Under the pieces are notes generated by a model that ran no database searches, had not been told where the DNA came from, and saw only the letters and a program-made list of their open reading frames with translations. 64,000 bases of DNA from Trichothecium roseum (taxonomy: Eukaryota; Ascomycota; Sordariomycetes; Hypocreales). The translations under genes and the position numbers were made by a program. Below, one piece after another: positions 1-10,415 of this stretch. Each line of letters starts with the position of its first letter. Positions within the stretch are counted from its first letter, which is position 1. The DNA is taken from assembly GCA_026184415.1 (NCBI GenBank), contig CM047946.1, positions 1,116,001 to 1,180,000 on the forward strand. The letters are read 5' to 3'.

Positions 1-618
1 AAATATCGTGCGCTACGGGGAGGATGATGTCTTCTTCATCCCCCTCCGGTCTCGAGCATCTGCTTGCAGATTCGTCGTGGTCCTCTCGCTGAAGTCATCA
101 AGTCCGCCATCGCCCGTCCTTCTTTTGATTTTGAAGTGGGCTGATCGCGGGCTTGATCTGCCAGCTCGATCCCTCCCGGAACACCTCCCCTCAATCGGCC
201 AGGCTTTTTCTTCTTTTTGCTGGGAAATATGGCTTAACGGTTGAGAGGAAGGGTGTCTGGGGTTGTTGGAGGTGAAGAAAGGGTCCTGCCCTTTCTTCTC
301 TCTGAAATTCAATGTTGTGTGTGGCTATAGGAAACATGCTGAGAAGTTTGCCTCTGTTTTCTGCCGTTGCCCGCATCTCCTCTTTCCCGAGCTTTTTCGC
401 TCGGGGTGTTGTCGGGCGAGTATCAGTGGGTCAAAAAGAGGTCTTCGCTTGAAATAATAGCAGTTGGCCTTGGGACTCCTTTTCGCCGACTAAATTCAAA
501 ATTCGAGTTAGCCAAAGCAAGAATGCCGCCGCTGCAGCAGTTCTCGCACCGGCGCTCTCCTCCGTGCCCCCGTGCGGGCATGGCTACCGGACTACGTACT
601 AATCTGAATCGTCTGCAG
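1..618. other. RPL7 upstream / first intron region
   Basis: No second gene is supported here. The segment must hold the RPL7 promoter and its short first coding exon, unless that exon lies left of the window. A branch-point-like TACTAAT lies near 597 and the acceptor CTGCAG ends at 618, so the bases before 619 are intron. The missing first exon must end two bases into a codon. ATGTT before GTGTGT near 312 would fit the phase but has a poor donor, so I do not assign it. Confidence 0.6.
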
Positions 619-1534
619 TTCTATCCCCACCAACGACCAGATCTTGGTCCCTGAGACTCTCCTCAAGAAGAGGAAGAGCCAGGAGAAGGCCCGCGCTGAG
701 CGCACCGAGGCTACCGAGAAGAAGAAGGCTGTACGTATTCACCTTTCCCCCCTTCTCCCGGCTCAATGATGCACAACACACCGTCAAACTAGACATTGTC
801 GATGCTGTTAACACGTTAACCTTCTTTCGGGTCTGACTCTGCCTGATCTCTATCACTTCATGTTGCACGAAGATGAGGTGAACCGCGAGCTAACAAAGCT
901 TTAATAGGCCAACAAGGAGAAGCGTGGCGTCATCTTCAAGCGTGCTGAGAAGTACGTCAAGGAGTACCGCGATGCTGAGCGTGAGAAGATCCGTCTCACT
1001 CGCGCCGCCAAGGCCGACGACTCTGCCTACATCCCCGCTGAGGCTCGTCTGATTTTCGTCGTCCGTATCAAGGGTATCAACAAGATGCCCCCCAAGCCCC
1101 GCAAGATCCTCCAGCTGCTCCGTCTTCTGCAGATCAACAACGGTGTCTTCATCAAGGTCACCAAGGCTACCACTGAGATGCTCAAGATCGTCGAGCCCTG
1201 GATCGCTTACGGTTACCCCAACCTGAAGACTGTCCGTGAGCTCATCTACAAGCGTGGCTACGGCAAGGTCAACAAGCAGCGCACTGCCCTGACCGACAAC
1301 GCCATCGTTGAGGAAAACCTCGGCCAGTACGGTATCGTCTGTATCGAGGATCTCATCCACGAGATCTACACCGTCGGCCCCAACTTCAAGCAGGCCTCCA
1401 ACTTCCTCTGGCCCTTCAAGCTCAGCAACCCCAACGGTGGCTTCCGCCCCCGCAAGTTCAAGCACTTCATCGAGGGCGGTGACCTCGGCAACCGCGAGGA
1501 TGCCATCAACGCTCTCATCCGCCAGATGAACTAA
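619..1534 (+). CDS. RPL7: 60S ribosomal protein L7 (uL30), 5' exon missing
   Basis: Large-subunit ribosomal protein uL30 of the cytosolic ribosome. The visible exons are 619-730 and 908-1534, separated by a 177-bp intron (GTACGT...TAG). The first visible exon reads IPTNDQILVPETLLKKRK and the second continues ANKEKRGVIFKRAEKYVKEY, the family N-terminal basic region. The conserved L30 core (FVVRIKGINKMPPKPRKIL) and the C-terminal end INALIRQMN are complete. The exon at 619 begins in the third position of a codon, so a tiny upstream exon carrying ATG plus two bases, typical of fungal RPL7 genes, is still needed. Codon use is strongly biased to C-ending codons, as expected for a highly expressed gene. 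Identity is certain; only the start is unresolved. Confidence 0.96.
731..907 (+). other. RPL7 intron, possible C/D snoRNA host
   Basis: This 177-bp intron is long compared with others in the window. It contains a box C-like ATGATG at 766-771 and box D-like CTGA at 833-836 and 843-846. In budding yeast, RPL7A introns are known to host C/D snoRNAs (snR39, snR59). I could not find a convincing terminal stem or an rRNA guide match by eye, so this is only a candidate. Confidence 0.25.
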
Positions 1535-1852
1535 GCCATTTAGTTTATGGACAACAAATTAAAGATTAAAAATGGATGAAAATGAAAATGGCTTCGGTTG
1601 GCTTTTGGGATGGTCGGCAAGGACTTTTTCAACACTTGCATGGTTGCTCGGCGTTGGTTTATGACAAGGTTTCTACGGAAATTGATTCCCTTATGAATGA
1701 CACTTGAGCTTCCATCCCTCTACGTGATGCCTCCCCTCCCCTTTCCCTTTCGTGACTTCCGATCGTTGTGATATTGCTTTATGGTCCCGTAAATAGTAGA
1801 TCATGCTGTGTTGCTGCAGTGGAGTGAGTTTTAATTTGATCGCTTACTAGGT
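1535..1852. other. RPL7 / ISA2 convergent 3' region
   Basis: The 3' ends of RPL7 (+) and ISA2 (-) face each other across 318 bp. The sequence is A/T-rich just after the RPL7 stop, suitable for 3' UTR and polyadenylation. No further ORF or RNA is evident. Confidence 0.6.
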
Positions 1853-2583
1853 CTACATCTTGATATCAAAGCTCGTCCCGCACCCACAACTACTCGTCGC
1901 ATAGGGGTTGTCTACGATCTTGAATTGACTTCCGATCAACTCCATCGTAAAATCCACTTTACTGCCCTTGAGCAGGTCTAGAGACGGCTCATCCATAATT
2001 ATTCTTGGCCCCTCCATGCCGGTGGCGTTGGAATCTGCATCGTCTGGTCGGAATTGGAAAATTGTGTCATCTTCGTTAACTACTGTGGAGGAGGACTCGG
2101 CAGCATCTGGTGAAGGTATCGTGATGAGGCTCATGAGGTATTGGAAGCCGTGGCAACCACCGCTCTCGACTTGGATTCGTAATGCAAGATTCGGGTTCTG
2201 ATCTTTCTTCATGATGTCTGATAATCTCTGCGAGGGTAAAAGTTAGTTACTTTCCCTTGCGGACTCGGGGGACGGGCTCCGGGTGATGCTATGACAAATC
2301 ATACCTTTGCCGCGCGGGGGGTTATCTCCATTGTCATCTCTTTGCCGTCCTCGTCCTTGACAGGGTTCCTCACGCACACCGTAGCTTGCCTGGCCGCGGA
2401 GATGCTGAAGCTACGCATGGGAACTGCCCTGGGCGCAAAGGCGGGCGTCGTGGCGGCGAGAGCGCATCGCGGGAGTAAAAACTCGAGCGGGTGGGCGGCC
2501 GGCCGGGTGGCGTGGCTGCGGCTGGCGACGGCGAGAAAGGAGCGCGCCGCCGAGGAGGCGCTGCTACAGCGTATCGAGGCCAT
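1853..2583 (-). CDS. ISA2: Mitochondrial iron-sulfur cluster assembly protein ISA2 (A-type)
   Basis: A-type carrier that helps make and insert 4Fe-4S clusters in the mitochondrial matrix, acting with ISA1 and IBA57. Exon 1 is 2583-2305 and exon 2 is 2227-1853 (217 aa); the intron has donor GTATGA and acceptor GCAG and joins AAK to RLSDIMKKD in frame. The N-terminus MASIRCSSASSAARSF is basic and Ser/Ala-rich, as in a mitochondrial presequence. The three ligand cysteines of the family are present: one in ESGGCHGFQY and two in the C-terminal SSCGCGTSF. The start at 2583 is preferred because the upstream in-frame Met at 2709 would place a non-conserved stretch before the presequence. A short Ser/Asp-rich insert lies between the two cysteine motifs. 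Divergent from NIP1. Confidence 0.93.
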
Positions 2584-3347
2584 CGCTTGGATCCGTATGT
2601 GATGATTCCGAGAGGGAACAGTTGGCGCGGGGTTGTGGCGGGTAGGTATGAGGAAACAAAGTAGGGTGTGTGATCGGATGATAAATTTCATTCCTCGGAA
2701 AGCCGACAAATTGCGTGGTGGTGATAGGTGGGCTGTCGGCTAGGAGCCGGACAGAATAACCGGGACGGCACCGCAGTTGGGCTGGGAGGTACGTGCCACG
2801 GATTGAGATATGATGGCCTCTCTACAATGAGAGTAGTTTTTTCTCCGAGGCCTTTTAAGTATCTCCGTGCAGCAAAAGGTTTATTTAGCTTTAAACAGAT
2901 CACTTTCGTATATATTTGTCGCTTTTTATGACTGTGGTATCAGCTATGTGGCTGGATAAATTTGGGGAGATACAAATGCTGGACGACCGGCAGGTTCATG
3001 TATCCTCGGTGTCCAAAAATATATAATAAAGATATATCACGACAACCTTTTTCCTAGTATAAGCTTTTACCATGCATTTCATGTCCCGTATGCCGCGGTT
3101 TGAGTGATTCATGTTGAACAATGGTTCACTTACACGGGAACAATGATGAGGTAAGCAAAGATACGTACCTTATCGCTAAGCCCCAAGGCGCATGCCCCCA
3201 CCTCCCACCAAAAATCATCAATTTTTTTGACGATTCTCTGAGTCAACCCCGCCGCACGGTGAACACGATCTCTCGACGGATCGAACCCCCCTTCCCATCC
3301 AACCCTAAGCGGATTCACGTCGATACAACCACGTACGATTGCCCAAT
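2584..3347. promoter_or_regulatory. Divergent ISA2 / NIP1 promoter region
   Basis: 764 bp between two divergent start codons. It contains one CTTATCG (CGATAAG on the minus strand) at 3169-3175, about 170 bp upstream of the NIP1 ATG. Short ORFs here overlap no conserved sequence. No gene is supported. Confidence 0.55.
3169..3175 (-). promoter_or_regulatory. CGATAAG site upstream of NIP1
   Basis: Single CGATAAG on the minus strand. The same heptamer recurs upstream of RLP24 and three times upstream of RRP5, so it may be a shared element of translation and ribosome-biogenesis genes, or a GATA-factor site. Function is inferred only. Confidence 0.3.
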
Positions 3348-6063
3348 ATGTCGTCCCGATTCTTCCGCGGAGGAGACGATAGCTCCAGCGACAGCTCCAG
3401 CGACGAGGAGGAGCTCCTCACAGAAGAGGAGGAGTCTGAGGACCAGCAGAAGGACGACTCGGAGGAGGACTCCGACGAGCAATCCGATGAGGATGATGAC
3501 GACGATGACAGCGATGACAGCGACGGTGATGGCCCGTCAAAGGGCGGCGCCAACTGGTTCTTGAAGGATGCCAGCTCCGAGAGCGAGGACAGTGACGATG
3601 AGGTTCGAGCAAAGGTCAAGAGTGCCAAGGACAAGCGCTTGGACGAGCTCGACTCCTCAATTAAACAGATCGAGAACGGCCAGAAGAATGGCGACTGGAC
3701 TCTCATCTCAGCTGGTGAGTAAAAATGTTGGCACACAGCATGAAGAAAAAAAGGGGTCGGAGTTAACATGGCTGCAGAGTTCGACAAGTTGAATCGCCAG
3801 GTCGCACGCTTCCTCGAGACCGGCAAGGCCCCCAAGCAGTACATCCGCATCATCGCCGAGGTTGAGGACACGATGAACGAGGCTCTCGCCAAGCAAAAGG
3901 TCACCCCCAAGAAGATGAACGCCACTCAGGCCCGTGCCTTGAACGCCGTCAAGCAGAAGATCAAGAAGACGAACAAGGACTACCAGACCCAGATCGATGC
4001 ATACAAGGCAGACAAGGATGAATTCATGCAGAGCTCCGAGGAGGAGGCTCCTGCTCCCAAGTCTACCACCAAGACCGTCAGGATCGAGACTGAGGCTCCC
4101 GTCGCTGCCGAGGATGACGACGAGGGCTTTGCTACAGTCGGCAAGAGCGGTCGCGCCCTGACTTACACTCCCGAGAGTATCTTCAAGAACCTGCGTGGCA
4201 TTATGGACACCCGTGGCAAGAAGAACACTGATCGCACGGAGCAGATCAAGGTCATGGAGAAGCTCAACGAGATTGCCAACACCCCCTACCAGCAGATCCG
4301 TGTTATCCTTACTCTTGTCTCTACCCGCTTCGACCTCGGCTCCGGCACTTCCAATGTCATGCCTCTTGAGCACTGGAAGGCTGCCGAGAAGGAGCTGGCC
4401 TCTCTCTTCACCATCCTCGAGAAGAACCGCGACTACATTGTCGTTGAGAATGCCGAGGAATGGGAGGATGATGAGAAGCCCCCCACGCTCCAGCCTGGTG
4501 AGAAGTACATCAAGGTGCCTGGTAGCATCGTCTCCTATGTCGAGAGGTTGGATGACGAGCTCATCCGCTCCCTGCAGAGCATCGACCCTCACACATCGGA
4601 GTACATCGAGAGACTCCAGGATGAGGGCTCGCTATACAACATCATCTTCCAGGGTCTCCTCTACTACGAGCACCTGCGTAAGGATGAGGCCCTCGAGGTT
4701 CCCCAAGATAGCATCAACAGAATTGTGATGCGCCGACTGGAGCACGTCTACTTCAAGGTACGTAGTGACTTATCGAATTTCGTATGAATGTTGCTAATTT
4801 GGATTATAGCCCTCTCAGGTCGTCAAGACTTTCGAGGAGAACTGCTGGAAGGCTGCCGGCGATAGCATCGAGTCTGGTATCACTCCTAGCAGCGAGTCCC
4901 AGGATGCTGGCAACCTGGTCAACGTCCTCTGCAATTACCTCTTCAACAACAGTGAGGGTATCATCCGTGCCCGCGCCATGCTGTCTCAGGTGTACTTCCT
5001 CGCTCTTCACAGCGAGTACTACAAGGCTCGTGACATGATGTTGATGTCCCATCTTCAGGAGAACATCCCCAACTTCGATGTGCAGTCCCAGATTCTCTAC
5101 AACCGCACCCTGGTGCAAGTTGGTCTCTGCGCTTTCCGTAAAGGCCTCGTCTATGACGCCCAGAATACTTTGCAGGAGATCTGCGGCAGTGGTCGCCAGA
5201 AGGAGCTCCTGGCTCAGGGTGTCATGATGCAACGCTACAGCCAGGTATCTCCCGAGCAGGAGCGCTTGGAGAAGCAGCGCCAGCTGCCCTTCCACATGCA
5301 CATCAACTTGGAGCTTCTTGAGTGTGTCTACCTCACCTGCAGCATGCTGCTTGAGATCCCTCTCCTCGCCCAGACCGGCTCATCACCGGACCTCAAGAAG
5401 CGCATCATTAGCAAGACCTACCGCCGTATGCTTGAGTACCACGAGCGCCAGATCTTCACCGGCCCCCCTGAGAACACGCGTGACCATGTCATGCAGGCTT
5501 CTAAGGCCCTCGCTGCTGGCGAGTGGAAGAAGGCGATCACCTTTATTCACAATATTAAGATCTGGGATCTGATGCCGAACACGGAAGACATCAAGAACAT
5601 GCTTTCTAAGCAAATTCAAGAGGAGGGCCTGCGGACGTACCTTTTCACCTACGCCCCCTTCTACGATACCCTGGCTCTCGAGACGCTCAGCGGCATGTTC
5701 GAGCTCGAGTCTTCCAAGGTTGCGGCCGTTGTCAGCAAGATGATCAGCCATGAGGAGCTTTCTGCTTCTCTTGACCAGGTCACCTCCAACGTCATCTTCC
5801 GCAAGGGTGTCGAGCTCAGCCGTCTGCAGTCCCTGGCTCTCACTCTTTCCGACAAGGCCAGCGCCCTTATCGAGACCAACGAGCGGACGCTGGAACAGCG
5901 CACACAAGGTACTTCCAACGCTTTCGAGCGCCAAGGCGGTCGTGGCCGCGGCGGGAGAGGAGGGCAGCGTGGTCGTGGTGGTGCGTCACGCGGGGGTGGC
6001 AACACACAGCGCCAAGCTGGTGGCACACAGTTCACCGGTGGTGCGCTGGGTGTCAGGGGTTAG
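3348..6063 (+). CDS. NIP1: Eukaryotic translation initiation factor 3 subunit C (NIP1)
   Basis: Core eIF3 subunit that bridges the 40S subunit with eIF1 and eIF5 during start-codon selection. Three exons (3348-3714, 3778-4757, 4810-6063) encode 866 aa, the usual fungal length. The N-terminus MSSRFFRGGDDSSSDSSSDE is followed by a long Asp/Glu/Ser tract, typical of NIP1. The eIF3c N-terminal region follows (EFDKLNRQVARFLETGKAPK), then the helical core and the PCI region, which includes LRTYLFTYAPFYDTLALETL. The last 45 residues are an RGG-type Gly/Arg-rich tail. The first intron splits a Glu codon (phase 1); the second is phase 0 and only 52 bp. The ATG at 3348 is chosen because upstream codons in that frame lack an ATG. 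Confidence 0.97.
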
Positions 6064-6722
6064 ATAAGAAAAAGGAAAAAAAGGGCCAGGTTAGGGAGGG
6101 TTAACACATCAAATTTCCTCATCGGGGCATTATCCGAGGGAAGGGCGTAACGTATAATGCTTATCATCTTTTTGTTTCTTCAATTTTCCCCTTTTTCTTC
6201 TTTCCTTTCTGCTTTGGGTTGATGCCACTTTTTGGCGCGTGGGGTTTCTATCTAACACGAAGTCCAAAAACATTGTTAGCAATGGAAAGTCAAGGGGCCC
6301 AAGAGCGGGTAGTGAGGCTCGCATGGTATGTCTTTAGGATGATAGAGCTTGAAAATCTAGAAGAAAGGTTCATGTACGAGGAGCATATTTCGAGGCAGAG
6401 GTACTGTGACGTGAGCATATTGTGGAAATCACCCCGGGAGTTACAGGCCGTTAGGTGTTGCTTGTAGCTCTGGTCCTGTAGTGAATAATCGCACGGAAGA
6501 TAGGATATGATTATTGGTTCAACCGTCTGCCTGTATTTACTGGAGGGTGTTGGTTGTCCGCCTATATACCATCTCGGCACTCGCTAGTTGGCCACATGTC
6601 AGAGCCCTGGCCGTATGCCGGCCAACCACGCAGTGCAAGGTTGGTGGCGACAGGTTCCGAGAGTTGTAGGTCTAAGTCGGTCATTACAATTTACCGTGAA
6701 TTAGGGGGAATAATAAATAGGA
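6064..6722. other. Intergenic, NIP1 3' to F-box 3'
   Basis: 659 bp between the ends of two convergent genes. The first 100 bp are A/G-rich and fit the NIP1 3' UTR. Small ORFs on both strands are short and show no family features. No gene or repeat is supported. Confidence 0.55.
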
Positions 6723-8401
6723 TCATGTACTCGAGTTACGCGTTTTCCGCCAAACCAAACCCCCTGGCTCCGTCCGAATCTGATGCAACGAAATAGGCCG
6801 AATTACTAGCTCCGGAAGCTCCAACATGTGTATCGCGTCGCCGTGACATACGATATTCTCGCCCGCGAGCTGGTCATACACGAGCTTCAGTCCGCGGCCA
6901 GAACGCCTGGCGGTAACAGCTTCCCAGGCCCGGATGACCGAGGGCTGCAAGGCAAGGTGCCATGTGGCCCTCCAAGTGATGATGGAAAGCTGGTCTCGGA
7001 TGAGTTGGTATCGGAAAAGCGCCGCGAGTTCCTCTCGCCCGTTCCATATCTCCATAGACTTGAGCTGCGGCATGCGAGCGACTGCTGATGCTGCTTTTGT
7101 GAGCATTTCCGTGATGTCCGCGGGATCCTCGTCGGGGGCCAGCAGCTGCGAAGTGAGGACCAAGGTCGTCAGATTGGGCCACCGCGCCGAAGGCTGCAGC
7201 TCGAGGGAGCCGAAGAAGTCGCTCGCGTCCAGCATGAACGACGCCGAGAGGGACTCGAAGCCGCGGCTCACCTCGAAGAGAGTCTGGCCGAGAGCCGGGC
7301 TCGGAGCCCGCGGCGGCGAGAAATCCCCGGGGAAGGAGAAGGCATGTGCATACTGCAAATGGAAATTCTCGAAGATTGTCAACCTGCTCAGTCCTTTGAT
7401 CCCGGGGGACCTGAGGAGATGGACATAATCTATATTCGAAAGAACAAGCATTAGTTTTTCTGTTTTCCTTCTTTTTTTCTTCTTCCCTCACGTTTTGCCA
7501 AGTGTCGAGTAATGGCAATCAACGCAGCATACTGTTTCTATATGCTGAAAAATACTGACAGAGTTTACTTACCTAAATCAGTCTTTTCCTGCGTCCTGTC
7601 GTCCCACTCCCTCCAAGGCTCGTAGTGAAGCTCGCGCAACCCAGGCATGCGGGCAATCATCTTAGCGAGCGCCAGGGGCTTCCAGCGTCGACGGGTTTGT
7701 TGTCGCAATAGCAGATGCGTCACTGCCGGCACCAACGGCAGCTGCCGCCACCACTTATTTTCCCGCTTCTCATCTTTAGCCTTAAGCATTGCTTTGCCCA
7801 TGATCTCGGCAAAGGCTTTATCGATGGCGCACATCGGCGGAACCTCGCCCCGAGAAATCTTAAGTTGCCATCGAAATTGGCGGTTGCCGGCGGCTCTGTT
7901 ATTAGCGCCTACTGTCTGCCTGCCTCCCTGAATCCAGCTGGCTTTGTTCGGGAGCTCGTCGGGGCCGAAGGTCAGATGCTTGAACCAGTGTTCGGAGTCG
8001 CTAGTCGAATAGACGCTGATGTCGAGCGACAAGCTGCTGCCGTTTGCTTTCCAGGTGCCGAGGGCGGAGAAGAGGTCCTGCAACGCCGTCTGGATCAGAG
8101 CGTCTTCCCTGCTACTTGTGAAGCGCGTAAACTCATCCCCATCACATTCCCCGGTACAATCGTATCGCTCGAGTTCCAGGCAAAGCCACAAGGAGCGGAC
8201 GCGGGCCCGGTTGCGGGAAGTCATGGCGTTGAGCTCGGCGATGCGCGACGGGGTGAGCCTGATTCGTCTGAAGGTGTGCTGCTCGATTATCGCCGACCAG
8301 TCGCGGGATACCGCGGCGAAGGGAGCCAGGCTGCAGCCATCGTCTACCAGAGCTTGGATGATCATGAGCCTGATCTCGACGGGCAAGGAGAGTGACAGCA
8401 T
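6723..8401 (-). CDS. F-box protein with DUF6546-type C-terminal region
   Basis: Predicted substrate-recognition type F-box protein. Exons 8401-7573 and 7429-6723 encode 511 aa; the 143-bp intron has donor GTAAGT and acceptor ATAG and joins a split Asp codon. The F-box-like start reads LSLPVEIRLMIIQALVDDG and is followed by the conserved PFAAVSRDWSAIIEQHTFRR block and RVRSLWLCLELERYDC. The second half has the PNLTTLVLTSQLL segment, a MPQLKSMEIWNGRE block and an ITWRATWHLALQPSVIRAWE segment, all characteristic of the large fungal family annotated DUF6546. No enzymatic residues are visible. Partners and substrates cannot be told from sequence. These genes are variable accessory genes in many filamentous fungi. 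Confidence 0.85.
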
Positions 8402-8433
8402 GATTCGTCAACAACAACAAAACGAAGCAGTAG

Positions 8434-8517
8434 TAGTAGCGGGTCCTGATTTATCGTTTGATGACAGTGTGGCAGAGTAGTAGCGGTCCTGATTATTGTT
8501 TGATGACAGTGTGGATA
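8434..8517. repeat. 44-bp imperfect tandem duplication
   Basis: Two copies of a unit that starts TAGTAGCGG, contains TCCTGATT and ends TGATGACAGTGTGG, beginning at 8434 and 8478. They lie directly upstream of the F-box start codon. The second copy has lost a few bases. Likely in its 5' UTR or core promoter. Confidence 0.8.
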
Positions 8518-9389
8518 GTGAGAAGCGAAGAGATAGAAAGAGATAGAGAGGCCCTTTGGTACGGATACTGACTTGGCCCTTTATATGGCAGGCGAGTGTA
8601 GTTTAACTCTTCATGTAAGTTTGCATGTCGAGGCTAGCTGGCATCGACAAACTGTTCTTTTGCATACTATAGGGGCGGCGACTTTTTACGGTGACGCATA
8701 TGACCCGGCGATGACTAGAAAGGAGCGCTATAAAGTTTTAAATACTTTGACGTAGCTTATCCTGAACCTTGCGTATATTCATGAACGCTGTCGACGAACA
8801 AGCGGCTCCTTCCCCTCTCCCCCCCTTTCCCTTACCCTCACCTTGAAACCGAAATAGCTCGCCCTACATTTAAATTTCCATTACCAACGTACATAGGACT
8901 ACTACTTGATAGTAGCCAAAGAATTCCTAAAGCTACTGCTGCAAGTCACGAAGTCACTCGACCTCTTGCCTGCTCGCGTACATTAACAATTATGAGGGAT
9001 TGACCAATTGCTCCTCGTCGTTGCTTCACGTGATGGCACAATATCCCATGAGCAGAGCAAATCTAGCAACTACGCTTTAGCTCCTGCATACTCCGTAGTG
9101 CATTCGCAAAGCTACTGCGCAGCTTTTGCTCAACAAGAGAGAAGTCTAACAACTACTACTAACTACATCACCAAACAACACCAGCCGCTTTGCCACAACG
9201 ACAAGCTTAAACAGTGGGGGGGGGGGGGGGAATCTTCGTTTTCAATAAGTAGTCACATAACCTTGCCGGTTAAACTTGGCTTTTTGCTCGCGACGTTGTC
9301 TGATTACGAGCCACGTATGCAACGTTATATGCAGCTTCGACCAGCAGGAGCCGTGGCATCTGACTTCGGAGAGGCCTAGGCTTATGACT
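8518..9389. other. Intergenic, no gene seen
   Basis: About 870 bp upstream of the F-box gene. Contains one copy of the dispersed 9-mer (TACTCCGTA at 9089-9097) and a run of twelve or so G near 9217-9230. ORFs are short and featureless. Confidence 0.5.
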
Positions 9390-9564
9390 GTCCATGTGCC
9401 CAGAGGTCCAGGGGCATCCGGAAGTTAAGGCACATACGAGACCAAGTTTACATTTAGTAGCCCGTGGCCTAACGAGCAGTAATAGTCGTAACCTTTTAGC
9501 TATGACTACGGCTACGGAAGGCACAGTCACGAAGGTAGTCACACGAGCGTCTGGAAGAGCCGCC

Positions 9565-9630
9565 GCGAGAGCTACTGGAAGAGCTGCTGGAAGAGCTGCT
9601 GGAAGAGCTGCTGGAAGAGCTGCTGGAAGA
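9565..9630. repeat. 12-bp tandem repeat (GCTGGAAGAGCT)
   Basis: About five near-perfect copies of a 12-bp unit. On the plus strand one frame reads LLEELLEE, an acidic coiled-coil-like run that then stays open to about 9812; a TAG lies just upstream. The other strand reads poly-Ser. It could be a decayed coding repeat or a simple minisatellite; neither strand has a credible intact gene. Confidence 0.7.
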
Positions 9631-9654
9631 GGTCGCGTTCCCTCTCGCAGCCGA

Positions 9655-9960
9655 GGTCAGCAGCTCGACGAAGAACGCGCACTGCGCCGGGCTGCTGTTG
9701 TCGGCTGCGAGGGCCGTCGGAAGAGGACGGATTCCCTCGCAGCCGTCAGCAGCAGCGGCTAGTAACAGCCCGGCGCGGAGCATGTCCTTAGTCGGGAACT
9801 CTCGTGGCCTTTGAGAGCTGCCGACGAAGAACGCACTCCGCGACGGGCTGCTAGAAGAAGACAACGAGAGCCGGCCACAGCAGCCCGGCGCAGGGCGTGT
9901 TCTCCGTTAATAGCTCTCGTGGCCTTTGAGAGCTACTGACGAAGGACACGACCTGCTTGC
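9655..9960. repeat. Degenerate direct repeats, about 115-bp period
   Basis: The segment CTCTCGTGGCCTTTGAGAGC occurs at 9799 and again at 9914, each followed by a diverged copy of GACGAAG-(N)-GGGCTGCT. A third partial copy (GACGAAGAACGCGCACTGCG) is near 9669. GC content is high and there is no intact ORF. Looks like a short decayed satellite or a remnant of a repeated coding unit. Confidence 0.6.
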
Positions 9961-10415
9961 GGGCTGCTGTTGACGGCTCCCACTTCCGGATTGCCTGAAT
10001 CTCCCCCATCTCTCCTCCCCCGTAGCACAAGATCAACGAGGCTTCTGACCTGTTCTGGCGAGAAAGCAATAGGGGCTCTAAACGACTTGCCTTATTCAAC
10101 CCCCCCCCCAAATTCCTCATCAAACTCTCGCTGAAGCAGCAGTAGCGGATGGGAAAATGGGGTGACAAAACCTGCCGCAGGTCCTGATTTACTGCATGCA
10201 CCATGGCCAACTTAGTAGTTGCCTCCTTCTAAGCGTTTTTTCATTTCAAGATGCGACTGTCAGGAGGGAAACCGCGAACATGCTTCTTCTGGATACAAAA
10301 ACAATGTCTTTGATTGCTTTAAGCTCTTTCATTATCTCATTTCTTTTTCAAAAATCCTTCTTTTATCTCTAATTAATAGCAATAATCCATATCAACACCA
10401 GCGACAACAACATCA

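Noticed and set aside
336..457. Short plus-strand frame resembling a mitochondrial presequence (MLRSLPLFSAVARISS)
   Set aside because: Ends in a stop after 38 codons with no good donor leading into a downstream exon; probably chance.
890..1465. 191-codon minus-strand ORF opposite RPL7
   Set aside because: It is the antisense shadow of a strongly codon-biased ribosomal protein exon; Leu/Asp/Val-rich with no family features.
3708..4592. 294-codon minus-strand ORF opposite NIP1
   Set aside because: Antisense shadow of the eIF3c exon.
9394..9762. 122-codon ORF of Arg/Gly/Ala repeats and its Ser-rich antisense
   Set aside because: Both are translations of the 12-bp minisatellite; no conserved sequence on either side.
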